Source: Pseudomonadota bacterium
GTDB lineage: Bacteria; Pseudomonadota; Gammaproteobacteria; Burkholderiales; Gallionellaceae
Direction of reading: 5' to 3'
Assembly: GCA_021787435.1 (NCBI GenBank)
Contig: JAJYLY010000005.1
Coordinates: 124,001 to 188,000, forward strand
Length of the DNA: 64,000 nucleotides
In this document: positions 34,142 through 43,457 of the stretch, in pieces
How positions within the stretch are numbered: position 1 is the stretch's first letter
Layout of the letters: the number at the start of each line of letters is the position of its first letter
Made by a program: the position numbers and the translations under genes
The notes under the pieces: generated by a model
What the model saw: only the letters and a program-made list of their open reading frames with translations
The model's database searches: none
What the model was told of the DNA's origin: nothing

Positions 34142-35635
34142 TTAGCCGACCCGTCGGGTAAGACCGAGTGTGGTCTGGTTTTTCTCCCGGACAAGGCGAA
34201 GCAATGCCTGATTTTCGTCCAAAGATTCACCATAGGACGGGATCATATTTTTCAGTTTTCTATGCCAGTCAAAACCTTGCATGCGCGACTTAAAGCAGCG
34301 TTCGATGACATTCAGCATGGCCTGAACCGAAATCGAAGCGCCTGGCGATGCACCTAGCAGTGCCGCCAACGTGCCATCCTTGGCGGCAACGATCTCGGTA
34401 CCAAACTCCAAACGCCCGCCTTTGACATTGCACCCTTTGATGATCTGCACACGCTGCCCGGCTGATGCCAGCGTCCAGTCTTCCTCTCTTGCATCCGCAT
34501 AAAATTCCCGCAAACTTGCCACGCGGTCCTTGTGCGACCTGAATGCCTCAGTGATGAGATAACGGGTCAGGTCAAGATTGTCCCGAGCGACGGAAAGCAT
34601 GGGCTTGAGGTTGTTTGATCTTAATGATGAAAAAAGATCGAGCACCGAACCCTCTTTCAGAAATTTGCTGGTAATACTGGCAAAAGGGCCGAACAGCAAG
34701 GCCGGTTCCCCATCTATCATTCGGGTATCGAGATGCGGAACAGACATCGGCGGCGCACCCGTTGGTGCCTTGCCGTAGACTTTGCTTTCATGTCGGCTTA
34801 CAACATCGGGATTTTTGCAGATCAGCCATTGCCCGCTAACCGGAAAACCGCCATAACCAGCGCTCTCAGGAATCCCAGATTTTTGCAGTAGCGGCAAAGC
34901 CCCGCCTCCAGCACCGAGAAACACGAAATCCGCGGCGACCGTTTTGCTTTGCTTGGTATGATTATCCCTGATGCGCACATGCCAGCTTGCATCAGGATAT
35001 TGCTTCATGCTGGTGACCGTATGGGAAAGCTTAAGCTCAAAATTCGGGAATTTGGTCATCGCCTTGACCAGTTTGTGCGTCAACACACCGAAGTCAACAT
35101 CGGTTCCGTGCTTAACCTGCGTGCCTGCAACCCTTTGCAACGGATCGCGCCGCTCCATCACCAGGGGCATCCATTTTTTCAATACCGCATGGTCTTCGCT
35201 GTACTCCATCTCCTTAAACAGATGATGGGCATGTAAGGCCTCATATCGCTGACGCAGAAACGCCACATTCTGCTCCCCCCAGACGAAGCTTTGATGACAA
35301 ATCGGATTGATGAATTTTTCTGGTGAAGACAGCATGCCGTTTTCGACCAGATATGACCAGAACTCCAGGGACACTTCATAAGCTGCATTTATCGCCAGCG
35401 CGCGACTGATGTCCATTGATCCGTCCGCGCGTTGCTGGGTGTAATTCAGTTCGCAATATCCGGCATGCCCAGTTCCCGCATTATTTAACGCGTGCGAGCT
35501 CTCATTGGCCACGCGGCTCAAGCGCTCCACCATCACGACAGTCAATGACGGATCCAGCAACAGCAGCAACTGGCCCAGTGTGGCGCTCATCACGCCAGCG
35601 CCCACCAGCAACACATCCACTTTTTTTATAGTCAT
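34142..35635 (-). CDS. mqo: Malate:quinone oxidoreductase
   Basis: Mqo oxidises malate to oxaloacetate with FAD and passes electrons to membrane quinone. The 497-residue protein has the N-terminal FAD-binding motif 'VDVLLVGAGVMSATLGQLL'. Family motifs follow, such as 'NNAGTGHAGYCELNYT', 'QSFVWGEQNVAFLRQRYEAL', 'VFLGAGGGALPLLQKSGIPE' and 'LGASPGASISVQAML'. The length is normal. Its ATG immediately follows the rlmD stop codon, so the two may be translated in coupling. Confidence 0.95.
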   Translation of the reverse strand: MTIKKVDVLLVGAGVMSATLGQLLLLLDPSLTVVMVERLSRVANESSHALNNAGTGHAGYCELNYTQQRADGSMDISRALAINAAYEVSLEFWSYLVENGMLSSPEKFINPICHQSFVWGEQNVAFLRQRYEALHAHHLFKEMEYSEDHAVLKKWMPLVMERRDPLQRVAGTQVKHGTDVDFGVLTHKLVKAMTKFPNFELKLSHTVTSMKQYPDASWHVRIRDNHTKQSKTVAADFVFLGAGGGALPLLQKSGIPESAGYGGFPVSGQWLICKNPDVVSRHESKVYGKAPTGAPPMSVPHLDTRMIDGEPALLFGPFASITSKFLKEGSVLDLFSSLRSNNLKPMLSVARDNLDLTRYLITEAFRSHKDRVASLREFYADAREEDWTLASAGQRVQIIKGCNVKGGRLEFGTEIVAAKDGTLAALLGASPGASISVQAMLNVIERCFKSRMQGFDWHRKLKNMIPSYGESLDENQALLRLVREKNQTTLGLTRRVG

Positions 35636-36967
35636 CTACACCCCGAAACTTTGCACGGCCTTCGCCTTTTCAAACAACGCAATAGATTCGACATGCGAGG
35701 TTTGCGGAAACATGTTCATCACCCCTGCCGATTTCAGCACATAACCTCTTTGTACCAGTTCTGCCGCATCGCGTGCCAGCGTGGCCGGATTACAGCTCAC
35801 ATAAACGATGCGTCTCGGCGCAATCTCCGGCGTGATGGATTTCACGAGTTCCATCGCGCCGTCACGAGGCGGGTCGATCAGCCATTTATCAAATCGGCCC
35901 AAGCTGGCAAGTTTCGCCTCGTCCATTTCAAACAAGTTCATGGACGAAAACTCCACATTAACTGACAAATCGTTACTCTTGGCATTTTGCGCCGCGCGCT
36001 TGGTGAGGGCATCGCTGCCTTCAACGCCTAGCACCCTTGCCCCGCTGCGGGCGATGGGCAGGGTGAAATTGCCTAGGCCGCAGAAAAAATCGACAATTCT
36101 CTCATTTGGCTGGGGATCTAGCAGACGCAGGGCACGACTTACCATCACGCGGTTAAGCTTGCTGTTCACCTGGGTGAATTCACCGGGTGCGAATGGCATG
36201 GTAATGTTGAACTCCGGCAGACTGTATGTCAAAGCAGGTGCATCAAGCGGATGAAACGGAACTATGGTTTCCGGCCCTTTGGCTTGCAGCCAGAACTGAA
36301 TATGGTGCTGATCGGCAAATGCGCGCAGTGCGGCTTCGTCCACGTTTGAAAGCGGCGCCATGACACGCAACACCAGCACATCAACATGCTCTCCCGCCGC
36401 CACTTCGATTTGCGGCAGTTTGTCGCGTATCGACAAACCTTCTATCAGCCGCCCAAGCGGCGTGATCAGCGCGGCTATCCTGGGGGTCAGAATTTCACAG
36501 TTTTGCATATCAGCGACAAAGCTGCTGCGCCTTTCATGAAACCCGACTAGCGTTTTTCCCTTCTTGATCACATACTTGACTGAGAGGCGTGCACGTTCGC
36601 GATATCCCCAGCTTTTCCCATAGATCGCAGGCAGCATGTTTTCAGGCTTGATGCGTCCAATGCGTTCAAGGCTGTCTTCTAAAATGCGCTGCTTCACCGC
36701 GACCTGCACGCGCGCATCGAGATGCTGCATGGAACAGCCCCCGCACACGCCAAAATGCGCACACTTTGGCGCCACACGGATGAAAGCCGCACGATGAAGC
36801 TCGGTCATTTGCGCCTGTTCATAAGAGGCCTTCTTGCGGTACGAAGCGTAACTCACGATCTCGCCCGTCAATGCGCCCTCGATGAAGATCACCTTGCCAT
36901 CCGCATGCGCGATGCCGCGCCCTTCCTGATCCAGCGACTCTATGGTCACCTTGTTGCTTGTCATCAT
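35636..36967 (-). CDS. rlmD: 23S rRNA m5U1939 methyltransferase RlmD (RumA)
   Basis: RlmD makes 5-methyluridine at 23S position 1939. The product is about 443 residues: a TRAM domain, an iron-sulfur cluster motif ('[16 protein letters not shown]' with 'MQNCEIL'), and a SAM methyltransferase domain. The last part has '[17 protein letters not shown]', 'LIDPPRDGA' and the catalytic cysteine in '[13 protein letters not shown]'. I chose the ATG at 36967 (one at 36964 is equivalent). The frame is open to 37030, but that overlaps the upstream exonuclease gene. Confidence 0.94.
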   Translation of the reverse strand: MMTSNKVTIESLDQEGRGIAHADGKVIFIEGALTGEIVSYASYRKKASYEQAQMTELHRAAFIRVAPKCAHFGVCGGCSMQHLDARVQVAVKQRILEDSLERIGRIKPENMLPAIYGKSWGYRERARLSVKYVIKKGKTLVGFHERRSSFVADMQNCEILTPRIAALITPLGRLIEGLSIRDKLPQIEVAAGEHVDVLVLRVMAPLSNVDEAALRAFADQHHIQFWLQAKGPETIVPFHPLDAPALTYSLPEFNITMPFAPGEFTQVNSKLNRVMVSRALRLLDPQPNERIVDFFCGLGNFTLPIARSGARVLGVEGSDALTKRAAQNAKSNDLSVNVEFSSMNLFEMDEAKLASLGRFDKWLIDPPRDGAMELVKSITPEIAPRRIVYVSCNPATLARDAAELVQRGYVLKSAGVMNMFPQTSHVESIALFEKAKAVQSFGV

Positions 36968-37004
36968 GTCAATTCCAGTTTCTGCGTCTCGCAAGCGCTC
37001 AATC

Positions 37005-37778
37005 CTAAGCCCAGGCAGCCAGGAACTCATCCCAGTGCGGCAAATGAAGTTTAACTAGTTCGCTTCTTACCAGATCGCACTCTTTTCTGTAACCATCCCG
37101 ACTCAAGTGGCCGCGCATCATCTGAAAGCGCAGATACACAAGATAGGTATTCACCACATCGGTTTCGCAGTAGTTACGTATTTCACCCAGCCTTCCCTGT
37201 TGGAAGGATTCCCACACTTGGCTGCCATCCTTGCCAAGCTTGCCGGGGAAGCCCATCAATCTGGCCATGTCATCTAGAGGCGCATTGGCGCGCCCGGTGT
37301 ACATCGCAAGCAAATCCATCAGATCGAGATGGCGTAGATGATAGCGGCTGATGTAATTATTCCATTTGAAGTCGCGGTCATCCTCGCCCATCTCCCAGTA
37401 GCGCGCGCACTGCACGCTGTGTATCAGTCCGCGATAATGCAGCACTGGCAGATCGAAAGTGCCGCCATTCCAGGATACCAACTGCGGCGTATATTTGTCT
37501 ATGCCATCAAAAAAACGCTGGATCAGACTACCTTCGTTTTCATCCGTCTCACCCAATGACCATACCTTGAAATGATCATCTTCGCGCAACACGCAAGAGA
37601 TCGCCACCACACGCTGCAGATGGTGCTGAAGAAAATCACTGCCGGTTGCCTGACGACGTTGCTGGAAAGCCATTTCCGCCACTTCTGCATCCGCGACACG
37701 CTCATCTAGCCCGTGCAAAATGCGAAGTCCAGCAGTATCCGGAACCGTTTCAATATCAAAAACCAGGGTAGGGGTCAA
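37005..37778 (-). CDS. Predicted DEDD 3'-5' exonuclease (PolB-like exo2 family)
   Basis: The 257-residue protein has the three exonuclease motifs: '[10 protein letters not shown]' (Exo I, Asp and Glu), '[19 protein letters not shown]' (Exo II) and '[18 protein letters not shown]' (Exo III, with Asp and Tyr). It matches the polymerase B-like exonuclease 2 family, which has no polymerase domain. It sits upstream of rlmD. The physiological substrate is not known from sequence. Confidence 0.85.
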   Translation of the reverse strand: MTPTLVFDIETVPDTAGLRILHGLDERVADAEVAEMAFQQRRQATGSDFLQHHLQRVVAISCVLREDDHFKVWSLGETDENEGSLIQRFFDGIDKYTPQLVSWNGGTFDLPVLHYRGLIHSVQCARYWEMGEDDRDFKWNNYISRYHLRHLDLMDLLAMYTGRANAPLDDMARLMGFPGKLGKDGSQVWESFQQGRLGEIRNYCETDVVNTYLVYLRFQMMRGHLSRDGYRKECDLVRSELVKLHLPHWDEFLAAWA

Positions 37779-37823
37779 TCGCTTATCCTTGAACTACTCA
37801 TGCATCAGGCACGAACATGATGC

Positions 37824-38234
37824 TTATTTCTGTATCCAACCGTTATCGCTCATCACCCACCAGCCTCGCTGCGCATGGGCTATCCAGCGCGGAGCAAAAG
37901 CATTACGTATTTCCGATTGCCATTCCGGATGCGCATTGGCATTGGCGATTTCGGCATACAGTGCATCGCGATCCAGATTCTCGGCATTCACCAGCGCATT
38001 GAGATGCTTGCGCGCGGCCAGCGGCACGGAAGCAATATCCCGCAGTACGATCGTGCCGTCCATGTTAAGCCCCACTGCACCGCTGGAATAGTAGGGTAAC
38101 AATTGCGCATGGCGGGCCTGTATACGCGCCTCGACAGCCTTCACACCCGGCGTGTTGACCTCGATGTCCGCCATCGCACATGCATTGAACGACACGACAA
38201 GTGCAAACAGCACAAGATATTTGCGCAGGTTCAT
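37824..38234 (-). CDS. ydbL: YdbL/DUF1318-like periplasmic protein
   Basis: The 136-residue product has a signal peptide (MNLRKYLVLFALVVSFNACAMA). Its mature part, 'NTPGVKAVEARIQARHAQLLPYYSSGAVGLNMDGTIVLRD', is typical of YdbL. In E. coli YdbL works with the lipoprotein YnbE and the AsmA-like protein YdbH, which together form an intermembrane lipid-transport bridge (family knowledge). Its start overlaps the ynbE stop (ATGA), giving a ynbE-ydbL unit. The assignment depends partly on this context. Confidence 0.85.
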   Translation of the reverse strand: MNLRKYLVLFALVVSFNACAMADIEVNTPGVKAVEARIQARHAQLLPYYSSGAVGLNMDGTIVLRDIASVPLAARKHLNALVNAENLDRDALYAEIANANAHPEWQSEIRNAFAPRWIAHAQRGWWVMSDNGWIQK

Positions 38235-38389
38235 TTCGACTCCTTTGCAGTAGGTTTATTAACTGGCTGCCATACCTCATCGATGATCTTGTCCGCCGCT
38301 CTAGTCGCCGATGCTTCCGGAAAGAACACATTGACCGTCTGGCATGCGCCAAGTAAAAACACCATCAAAACGATCCAAACCTTGTTCAT
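38231..38389 (-). CDS. ynbE: YnbE-like small outer-membrane lipoprotein
   Basis: This short gene encodes 52 residues beginning MNKVWIVLMVFLLGACQTV, a lipoprotein signal with lipobox LLGAC. The mature part has 'FFPEASATRAADKIIDEVW', which resembles YnbE. A strong ribosome site (GAAAGGA) precedes the ATG. It begins 18 bases after the large AsmA/cyclase gene and overlaps ydbL by four bases. YnbE polymerises in the periplasm and couples YdbH to the outer membrane in E. coli. It is easily missed because of its size. Confidence 0.85.
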   Translation of the reverse strand: MNKVWIVLMVFLLGACQTVNVFFPEASATRAADKIIDEVWQPVNKPTAKESK

Positions 38390-38407
38390 CGAAGATCCTT
38401 TCAAATG

Positions 38408-41400
38408 CTAATTCGCTACACGCAAGGAGGGGCTGTCGGTGGTGCCTGAAACCTGCAGCATAACAGGAGTCATTCCGCCACGCATCGTCAAATTGGACAA
38501 AACGCGACCGGACAATGCTTGCCCGGCAACCGTGATCGCGCCATTGACTTGGAATACACTGTCGCGGATATTGATTTTGCTGAACCGGTAACTGCCCTTG
38601 GCATAAAGCAATTCACCACTCATTTCGTCGAAATGGGTTCTTCCGCCAGGCAAATTTTCCTGACTGCGCAGGCGGGTGCTTTCCACGATATCGACACCGC
38701 TTATCATTCCTTTTTTGACGTCAAAAATGCCATTGAACAACATCGCATCAGGAAGAGCCGACAGGCTTTCCGCCTGCGCCTGAAAGTGTGCCGTACCATC
38801 CATATCACCGCTCAGCAATTTGTTGATTCTCTTCAGCGGTACGACTTTGGCGATCAATTCACCCTGCACGCGCCAGCCACTGCGCCAGTTTACACGTGCA
38901 TTTCCGGTCAGCATTCCACCCCTAACCCGGCTGTCCAGACCGGTGATGCGCAGCTCGTCACGGCCCAGTTCACCTGTGGCCTTCAAGTCATCAAATACCC
39001 AGTTCGGCAAGAACGGCAGCGCACTGTCGTGAAGCGTGATGGACAAGGCCAGTTTCTGGGCAGCCGCAGCGCTGATATCCAGCCCAAGCTTATGCCCCAA
39101 AGCATTCAAATGCGCTTGAGAAAATTTTCCCGCCGCACTGAAGTTCAGCTCGCCATCCACATCCGACAGGGACATGCCTTCAGTATCGAGCTTTCCCTGC
39201 GCCAGTGTGATGCGCATAATAGGATACTCATGACTGGCTGCCATCTGCTGCAACCAGAAAGAGACTTGCTGCAAGGCAGGCCCCTTAACTTCCACGCCAT
39301 AAAGGTCAAGGCTGGTCACAGGTTTTACTGGCCCGAACATATCCACCAAGGAAAAATTCGCCTGCACCTTGGCCACCTGAATTTGCCTTGCATCGCCGAT
39401 AGATACTTCACTCAATACCAGGCGCGGCGAAGGTAAGAAACGTCCTGACAGACGGCCTATATGCACCGGCTGTTTCAGAGTTGAACTGACTAACTGTTCA
39501 ATGTTTGGCACATAATCCTGCATGGGCAGCAGAAGAGGAACGATAAACAATGCCGAGACAAACAACAACAGCAGTCCCACGATGATTTTCCCCCATGGCA
39601 CGCGATGCTGTTTCGAGATTCGGTATGTCACACTAGGTTGGTTAGGGCGCTGATGGATCGTGCTTTCCGATCTTTCCTTGGCAAGTTTTATCGCCCGCTG
39701 TTCGGCTTCCAGCCATTTTTTTGCCTGCGCATCGGCAAGCTGCACAGCATCGGCGCCCGCATAAGGATCCGTTCCCTCTTCAAGCGCAAGGCTCACATGC
39801 TGCCCCTGACCGACAGGCTCGGTTTCGACAGCTTCTGCTTCGACAACCTCACTTGTCTCCCCTTTTCCAAGCGCCATCGTATCCATGAGCAGTTGCTCTG
39901 CAACATCAGACGGCATAAATTCCACCTGCTGGCTTTGCACCTCACGGGACACATCAGGCACATCAAAAGCCTCAAAATTAAACCCGGCTGACGCATCTGA
40001 TGCTTCATATCCTTGTATCGGGGCAACCTGGTCTGCTCCCTCTTCACCATCGACCAGCTCATACACACGATATTCGCGTCCATGCTTGTCCTGTTTTGAG
40101 CCACGATAGCGAAAAAGATCATCATACTCATTGCTCATGCTGGAGACAAAATCAAAATATGCGCGAGACACGAGGATTTGATCCAAGCCTGCAAAAGTCA
40201 TCACCCGTTGCGCGCTGTTGATGCCATCCCCCAGCATGTTGATCTGCCCGTTCATATCCTTGACCAGACTCACAGGGCCCAGGTGTATGCCAACGCGTAT
40301 CCGCAACTCGGGATAATCGAAATGTTTGTTGGCGATAAGTTTCGTGCGGAAACGTACTGCCGACTCCAACGCATCGGCGGGATGCTGCAAGAATCCAATT
40401 GCAGCCCCATCACCCGTATCCAGTGCAATTCTTTCTCCAGAATCCAGCGATGCTAGGCTGTCAGTCAGCAACTGGTTAAACTGCTGCTTCAACTCCAACT
40501 GTTTGCTATCGGGTTGTTTTGTATATCCCGCGATATCAAAAAACAACACCGCCGCTGTCGTCGTTCTTCTTTCCACGACAGGCACCCCGTTATTGCTTCC
40601 TCTGCTGTCACAACCCGACAACGCGGCCGGAACCATTCTTCTTTCTGTCGAGCTTTTGGGGCTGAACGCCGAATCGCCATTCAGCTCAGAAGTCATCTGA
40701 ATCACCGATTCATTCAGCGCTTGCAAAACGTTTTCCTCGCTGGCCTCATGCTGTGCATTAAGCTTGACAACGGAGGACAACACATCATGCGGCGCAGTTT
40801 CCTGATCAATCTTGATGCGTTCGGCTTCATGTTCAGCCTTGATACGCTCGGCTTCCTGCTCGGCTTCCTGTTCAGCCTTGATACGCTCGGCTTCCTGTTC
40901 AGCCTTGATACGCTCGGCTTCCTGTTCAGCCTTGATACGCTCGGCTTCCTGTTCAGCCTTGATACGCTCGGCTTCCTGTTCGGCTTTGATGCGTAAAGCC
41001 TCTGCTTCCCGTTTTGCCAATGCCTCCGCTTCAGCTTGCGCCTTCAGTTTGGCGACTTCTGCTTCAAGTCTAGCCTTTTCTTCCGCCACTTCGCGTGCGC
41101 GCGCTTCAGCTTCGGCTTTGGCCTGCTCAGCCTCGGCCTTGATTTTTTCTGCCTGCCGTTCCGCTTGAAGACGTGCTGCCTCAGCAGCTTCCCTGGCATG
41201 TCGTTCAGCTGCAAGACGTACTGTTTCCTCATCAGCCGCCTTTTCAGCTTTTGCGCGAAGCGCTGCCTCGCGACGCTCGGCTTTTTCGGCTTCGAGGCGG
41301 ACCCTTTCTTCAGCACGGGCCAGTGCTTGAGCCTCGGCTTGCGCCTTCAACTTGAGCACTTCGGCTGCCAGTTTGTCTTTTTCTTCCGTTATGGCACGCG

Positions 41401-42262
41401 CACGGGCTTGCGCCTCCGCTTTGACTTTTTCTGCATGCTGCTCGGCAAGGCGAGCGGCCTCAACGGCCTCCTTGGCCTGACGGTTCGCTTTGCGACGAGC
41501 GGCTTCCTCTGCAGCCGCTTTTTCGGCTTCTGCACGAAGTGCCGCCTCGCGATGCTCAAGTTTTTCAGCTTCGAGTTTGGCATGCTCTTCAGCACGAGCC
41601 TTAGCCTCTGCCTCAGCAATCGCTCTCAATTTAGCCACTTCGGCTTCCAGCCTGGCTTTCTCTTCAGCCACAACGCGCGCGCGCGCCTTAGCCTCTGCTT
41701 TGATTTTTTCGGCCTGCTGTTCAGCCATACGGGCCATTTCAACAGCCATCTTAGCCTTACGTTCTGCCTCAAGGCGTGCCGCCTCTGCTGCCGCCTTTTC
41801 AACCCTGGCAAGCTCGCGGCCACGCGCTTCCGCGGCTTCAAGTCTAGCTCTTTCTTCCGCTATGCCTGCTTTTTGCTTTAATTCTTCACGCGCTTCATCG
41901 GCAGCCTTCAGCTTGGCTGCCTCCTCTGCCAATGCCGCTTGCGTGGGCACCCTGAAAGCCGCGGTAAAATCCAGTTCTTCCACCGCATTTCCGGATTTTT
42001 TAAGCGGGGCAGGATTCACCAGCTTCGCTGAACGAACAGTGCGCGCCTTGTCCTGTATAAAACCTTCTTTCACCAGCTCAGCAAACATGTCATCCAGCGC
42101 TACGCGCAAGCTGGGTGAAGAACGTTTCTTGATTTCAGCTATCGTGGCAACCCCATCCACCATCAACAGGGCGCGTTTAATATCCTTGGACAAAAGCGCT
42201 GTCCTGCTGCGCGCCTCATCTTCACCAATACTCGTTCTGACAAAAACAATTTTTTCATCCAT
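38408..42262 (-). CDS. Coiled-coil / class III nucleotide cyclase / AsmA-like fusion protein
   Basis: The 1284-residue protein has five parts. Residues 1-75 look like a winged-helix fold ('SKDIKRALLMVDGVATIAEI'). About 100-500 is an Ala/Glu/Lys/Arg coiled coil with nine-residue EAERIKAEQ repeats at 421-497. About 574-745 is a class III cyclase, with metal Asp585 in FFDIAGYT, 'ALDTGDGAAIGF' around Asp627, 'LRIRVGIHLGPV' and Asn691/Arg695 in GINSAQRV. One membrane helix is at 901-922. Residues 925-1284 are AsmA-like ('HIGRLSGRFLPSPRLVLSEVSIG', 'SLDLYGVEVKGP'). The cyclase would be cytoplasmic and the AsmA part periplasmic. ynbE and ydbL follow. I take it as a YdbH-like AsmA protein fused to a cyclase. 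The catalytic product is unverified. Confidence 0.8.
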   Translation of the reverse strand: MDEKIVFVRTSIGEDEARSRTALLSKDIKRALLMVDGVATIAEIKKRSSPSLRVALDDMFAELVKEGFIQDKARTVRSAKLVNPAPLKKSGNAVEELDFTAAFRVPTQAALAEEAAKLKAADEAREELKQKAGIAEERARLEAAEARGRELARVEKAAAEAARLEAERKAKMAVEMARMAEQQAEKIKAEAKARARVVAEEKARLEAEVAKLRAIAEAEAKARAEEHAKLEAEKLEHREAALRAEAEKAAAEEAARRKANRQAKEAVEAARLAEQHAEKVKAEAQARARAITEEKDKLAAEVLKLKAQAEAQALARAEERVRLEAEKAERREAALRAKAEKAADEETVRLAAERHAREAAEAARLQAERQAEKIKAEAEQAKAEAEARAREVAEEKARLEAEVAKLKAQAEAEALAKREAEALRIKAEQEAERIKAEQEAERIKAEQEAERIKAEQEAERIKAEQEAEQEAERIKAEHEAERIKIDQETAPHDVLSSVVKLNAQHEASEENVLQALNESVIQMTSELNGDSAFSPKSSTERRMVPAALSGCDSRGSNNGVPVVERRTTTAAVLFFDIAGYTKQPDSKQLELKQQFNQLLTDSLASLDSGERIALDTGDGAAIGFLQHPADALESAVRFRTKLIANKHFDYPELRIRVGIHLGPVSLVKDMNGQINMLGDGINSAQRVMTFAGLDQILVSRAYFDFVSSMSNEYDDLFRYRGSKQDKHGREYRVYELVDGEEGADQVAPIQGYEASDASAGFNFEAFDVPDVSREVQSQQVEFMPSDVAEQLLMDTMALGKGETSEVVEAEAVETEPVGQGQHVSLALEEGTDPYAGADAVQLADAQAKKWLEAEQRAIKLAKERSESTIHQRPNQPSVTYRISKQHRVPWGKIIVGLLLLFVSALFIVPLLLPMQDYVPNIEQLVSSTLKQPVHIGRLSGRFLPSPRLVLSEVSIGDARQIQVAKVQANFSLVDMFGPVKPVTSLDLYGVEVKGPALQQVSFWLQQMAASHEYPIMRITLAQGKLDTEGMSLSDVDGELNFSAAGKFSQAHLNALGHKLGLDISAAAAQKLALSITLHDSALPFLPNWVFDDLKATGELGRDELRITGLDSRVRGGMLTGNARVNWRSGWRVQGELIAKVVPLKRINKLLSGDMDGTAHFQAQAESLSALPDAMLFNGIFDVKKGMISGVDIVESTRLRSQENLPGGRTHFDEMSGELLYAKGSYRFSKINIRDSVFQVNGAITVAGQALSGRVLSNLTMRGGMTPVMLQVSGTTDSPSLRVAN
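40772..41002. repeat. Tandem 27-base repeat in the cyclase/AsmA gene
   Basis: Eight nine-residue units, plus a four-residue stub, of the type EAERIKAEQ are encoded by near-identical 27-base DNA repeats. The repeated plus-strand motif contains CTTGATACGCTCGGCTTCC. Identity at DNA level is high in the central copies and falls at the ends. Copy number may vary by slippage. It lies in the coiled coil between the N-terminal domain and the cyclase. Confidence 0.9.
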
Positions 42263-42362
42263 GTTTTATTCTAACTGATAGCCGGCATATATTTATATTT
42301 AGAAATAACATTTCCGCCGCAACAGCCTCACCTTATCTGCCAACTTTAAAAAATTCATCTTC

Positions 42363-42391
42363 TTGACAACAGAACAAACGTTCTTTATATT
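42363..42391 (+). promoter_or_regulatory. Consensus promoter with a GAAC-N4-GTTC palindrome in its spacer
   Basis: TTGACA (42363-42368) and TATATT (42386-42391) are separated by 17 bases, close to ideal sigma-70. The perfect palindrome GAACAAACGTTC (42372-42383) lies between them. A repeated half-site, GTTCGTTC, lies downstream at 42401-42408. AGGAA follows as ribosome site for the LexA-like gene. The position is ideal for autorepression. GAAC-N4-GTTC is the Gram-positive SOS box form, not the CTGT-N8-ACAG usual in beta- and gammaproteobacteria. Confidence 0.7.
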
Positions 42392-42423
42392 AAAAAGCAC
42401 GTTCGTTCTCAAAAGGAATTCGC

Positions 42424-43005
42424 ATGACCAAAGACAGCGAGTATCTTAACAAACTTCAGGATTACTATGCCGACTGGAAAAACATCCCATCCTACGCCAA
42501 GTTGTGCGAGGTCTTCGGCATCGCTTCCAAATCGTGGGTGAAAGCCATACTGACACGTCTGGCCGATGCCGATTTCATTGATCGCACGCCGGATGGCGCA
42601 TGGATACCGACACGACAATTTTTCGCACGCCCGCTGGCCGAATCATCCGTTCAGGCCGGCATGCCAGTATCCGTGACAGCCACCCAGGGCGATTTTTTCA
42701 TCATCGACGACATGCTGATCGACACGCCATCTAGGACAACGCTCATCACGGTCAAGGGGGACTCGATGATAGATGCAGGCATACACGACGGTGATGTTGC
42801 CGTAGTGGAAAAGCGCATGACTGCGAACATAGGTGACATCGTGGTTGCAATCGTGGACGACGATTTCACGCTCAAAACACTGGATAGAGAAAATGGCGCT
42901 TTCATACTGCGCCCAGCCAATCCGGCATATCCCGTTATCCGACCGCAGGGCACACTGGAAATATTTGGTGTGCTCATAGGTCTGGTCAGAAAATACAAGA
43001 GGTAA
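42424..43005 (+). CDS. LexA-like self-cleaving repressor
   Basis: The 193-residue protein has an N-terminal winged helix that aligns with the LexA DNA-binding domain ('IPSYAKLCEVFGIASKSWVKAILTRLADADFI'). A C-terminal S24 peptidase domain follows. The cleavage site Ala78-Gly79 (VQAGMPV), catalytic Ser114 (KGDSMIDAG) and Lys151 (DFTLKTL) are all present, so RecA-stimulated autocleavage is likely. It is separated by two bases from the umuD-like gene. It is divergent from the large AsmA/cyclase gene, whose start is 161 bases away. It may be a second, locus-specific LexA like the LexA2 of imu cassettes. Confidence 0.87.
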   Translation: MTKDSEYLNKLQDYYADWKNIPSYAKLCEVFGIASKSWVKAILTRLADADFIDRTPDGAWIPTRQFFARPLAESSVQAGMPVSVTATQGDFFIIDDMLIDTPSRTTLITVKGDSMIDAGIHDGDVAVVEKRMTANIGDIVVAIVDDDFTLKTLDRENGAFILRPANPAYPVIRPQGTLEIFGVLIGLVRKYKR

Positions 43006-43007
43006 AC

Positions 43008-43457
43008 ATGCATCAACAACCATCCCGCCGGGCCCTGCTCTCGATGACCCACCCCAACAAGGAACTGTTTTTTCGCCAGCGCGCACTGCTTCGCCGCACT
43101 GTACCAGCAGGCTTTCCATCGCCTGCCGATGACTATATAGAACAGCGCATCAGCCTGGATGAACATCTGATCAAACGCCGTGAATCGACATTTTTCATGC
43201 GCGTCGCAGGGGACTCCATGCAGGGTCTTGGTATTTTTGACGGCGACCTGCTGGTGGTCGACCGCGCCTTGTCCCCAACCCCGGGTTGCGTGGTAATCGC
43301 CGTGATAGACGGAGAATTCACTGTCAAACAATTGCTCTACTCACCGAATGGCCCCATCCTGCGCGCAGCGCATCCGGACTATCCCGATACACATATCCAA
43401 CCGGAACAGGATTTCACCATCTGGGGTGTGGTCAACTGGAATGTGCACAAACACTGA
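43008..43457 (+). CDS. umuD: UmuD-like S24 peptidase
   Basis: UmuD is cleaved to UmuD' and joins UmuC as DNA polymerase V. The 149-residue product has the expected layout. The cleavage site Ala34-Gly35 lies in 'TVPAGFPSPADDYIEQRISL', with Ser70 ('AGDSMQGLGIFDGD') and Lys107 ('EFTVKQLLY'). All are intact. The partner umuC downstream is decayed, so the protein probably has no local polymerase partner. It is coupled to the LexA-like gene (two-base gap). Confidence 0.92.
   Translation: MHQQPSRRALLSMTHPNKELFFRQRALLRRTVPAGFPSPADDYIEQRISLDEHLIKRRESTFFMRVAGDSMQGLGIFDGDLLVVDRALSPTPGCVVIAVIDGEFTVKQLLYSPNGPILRAAHPDYPDTHIQPEQDFTIWGVVNWNVHKH

Noticed and set aside
40772-41002. CRISPR array
   Set aside because: The 27-base units are contiguous with no spacers and encode an in-frame coiled coil. 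No cas genes are present.
41036-41881. A 281-codon plus-strand open frame opposite the coiled coil
   Set aside because: It is a Phe/Leu/Cys-rich antisense reading of the Ala/Glu/Lys coiled-coil codons, with low-complexity repeats and no start context.
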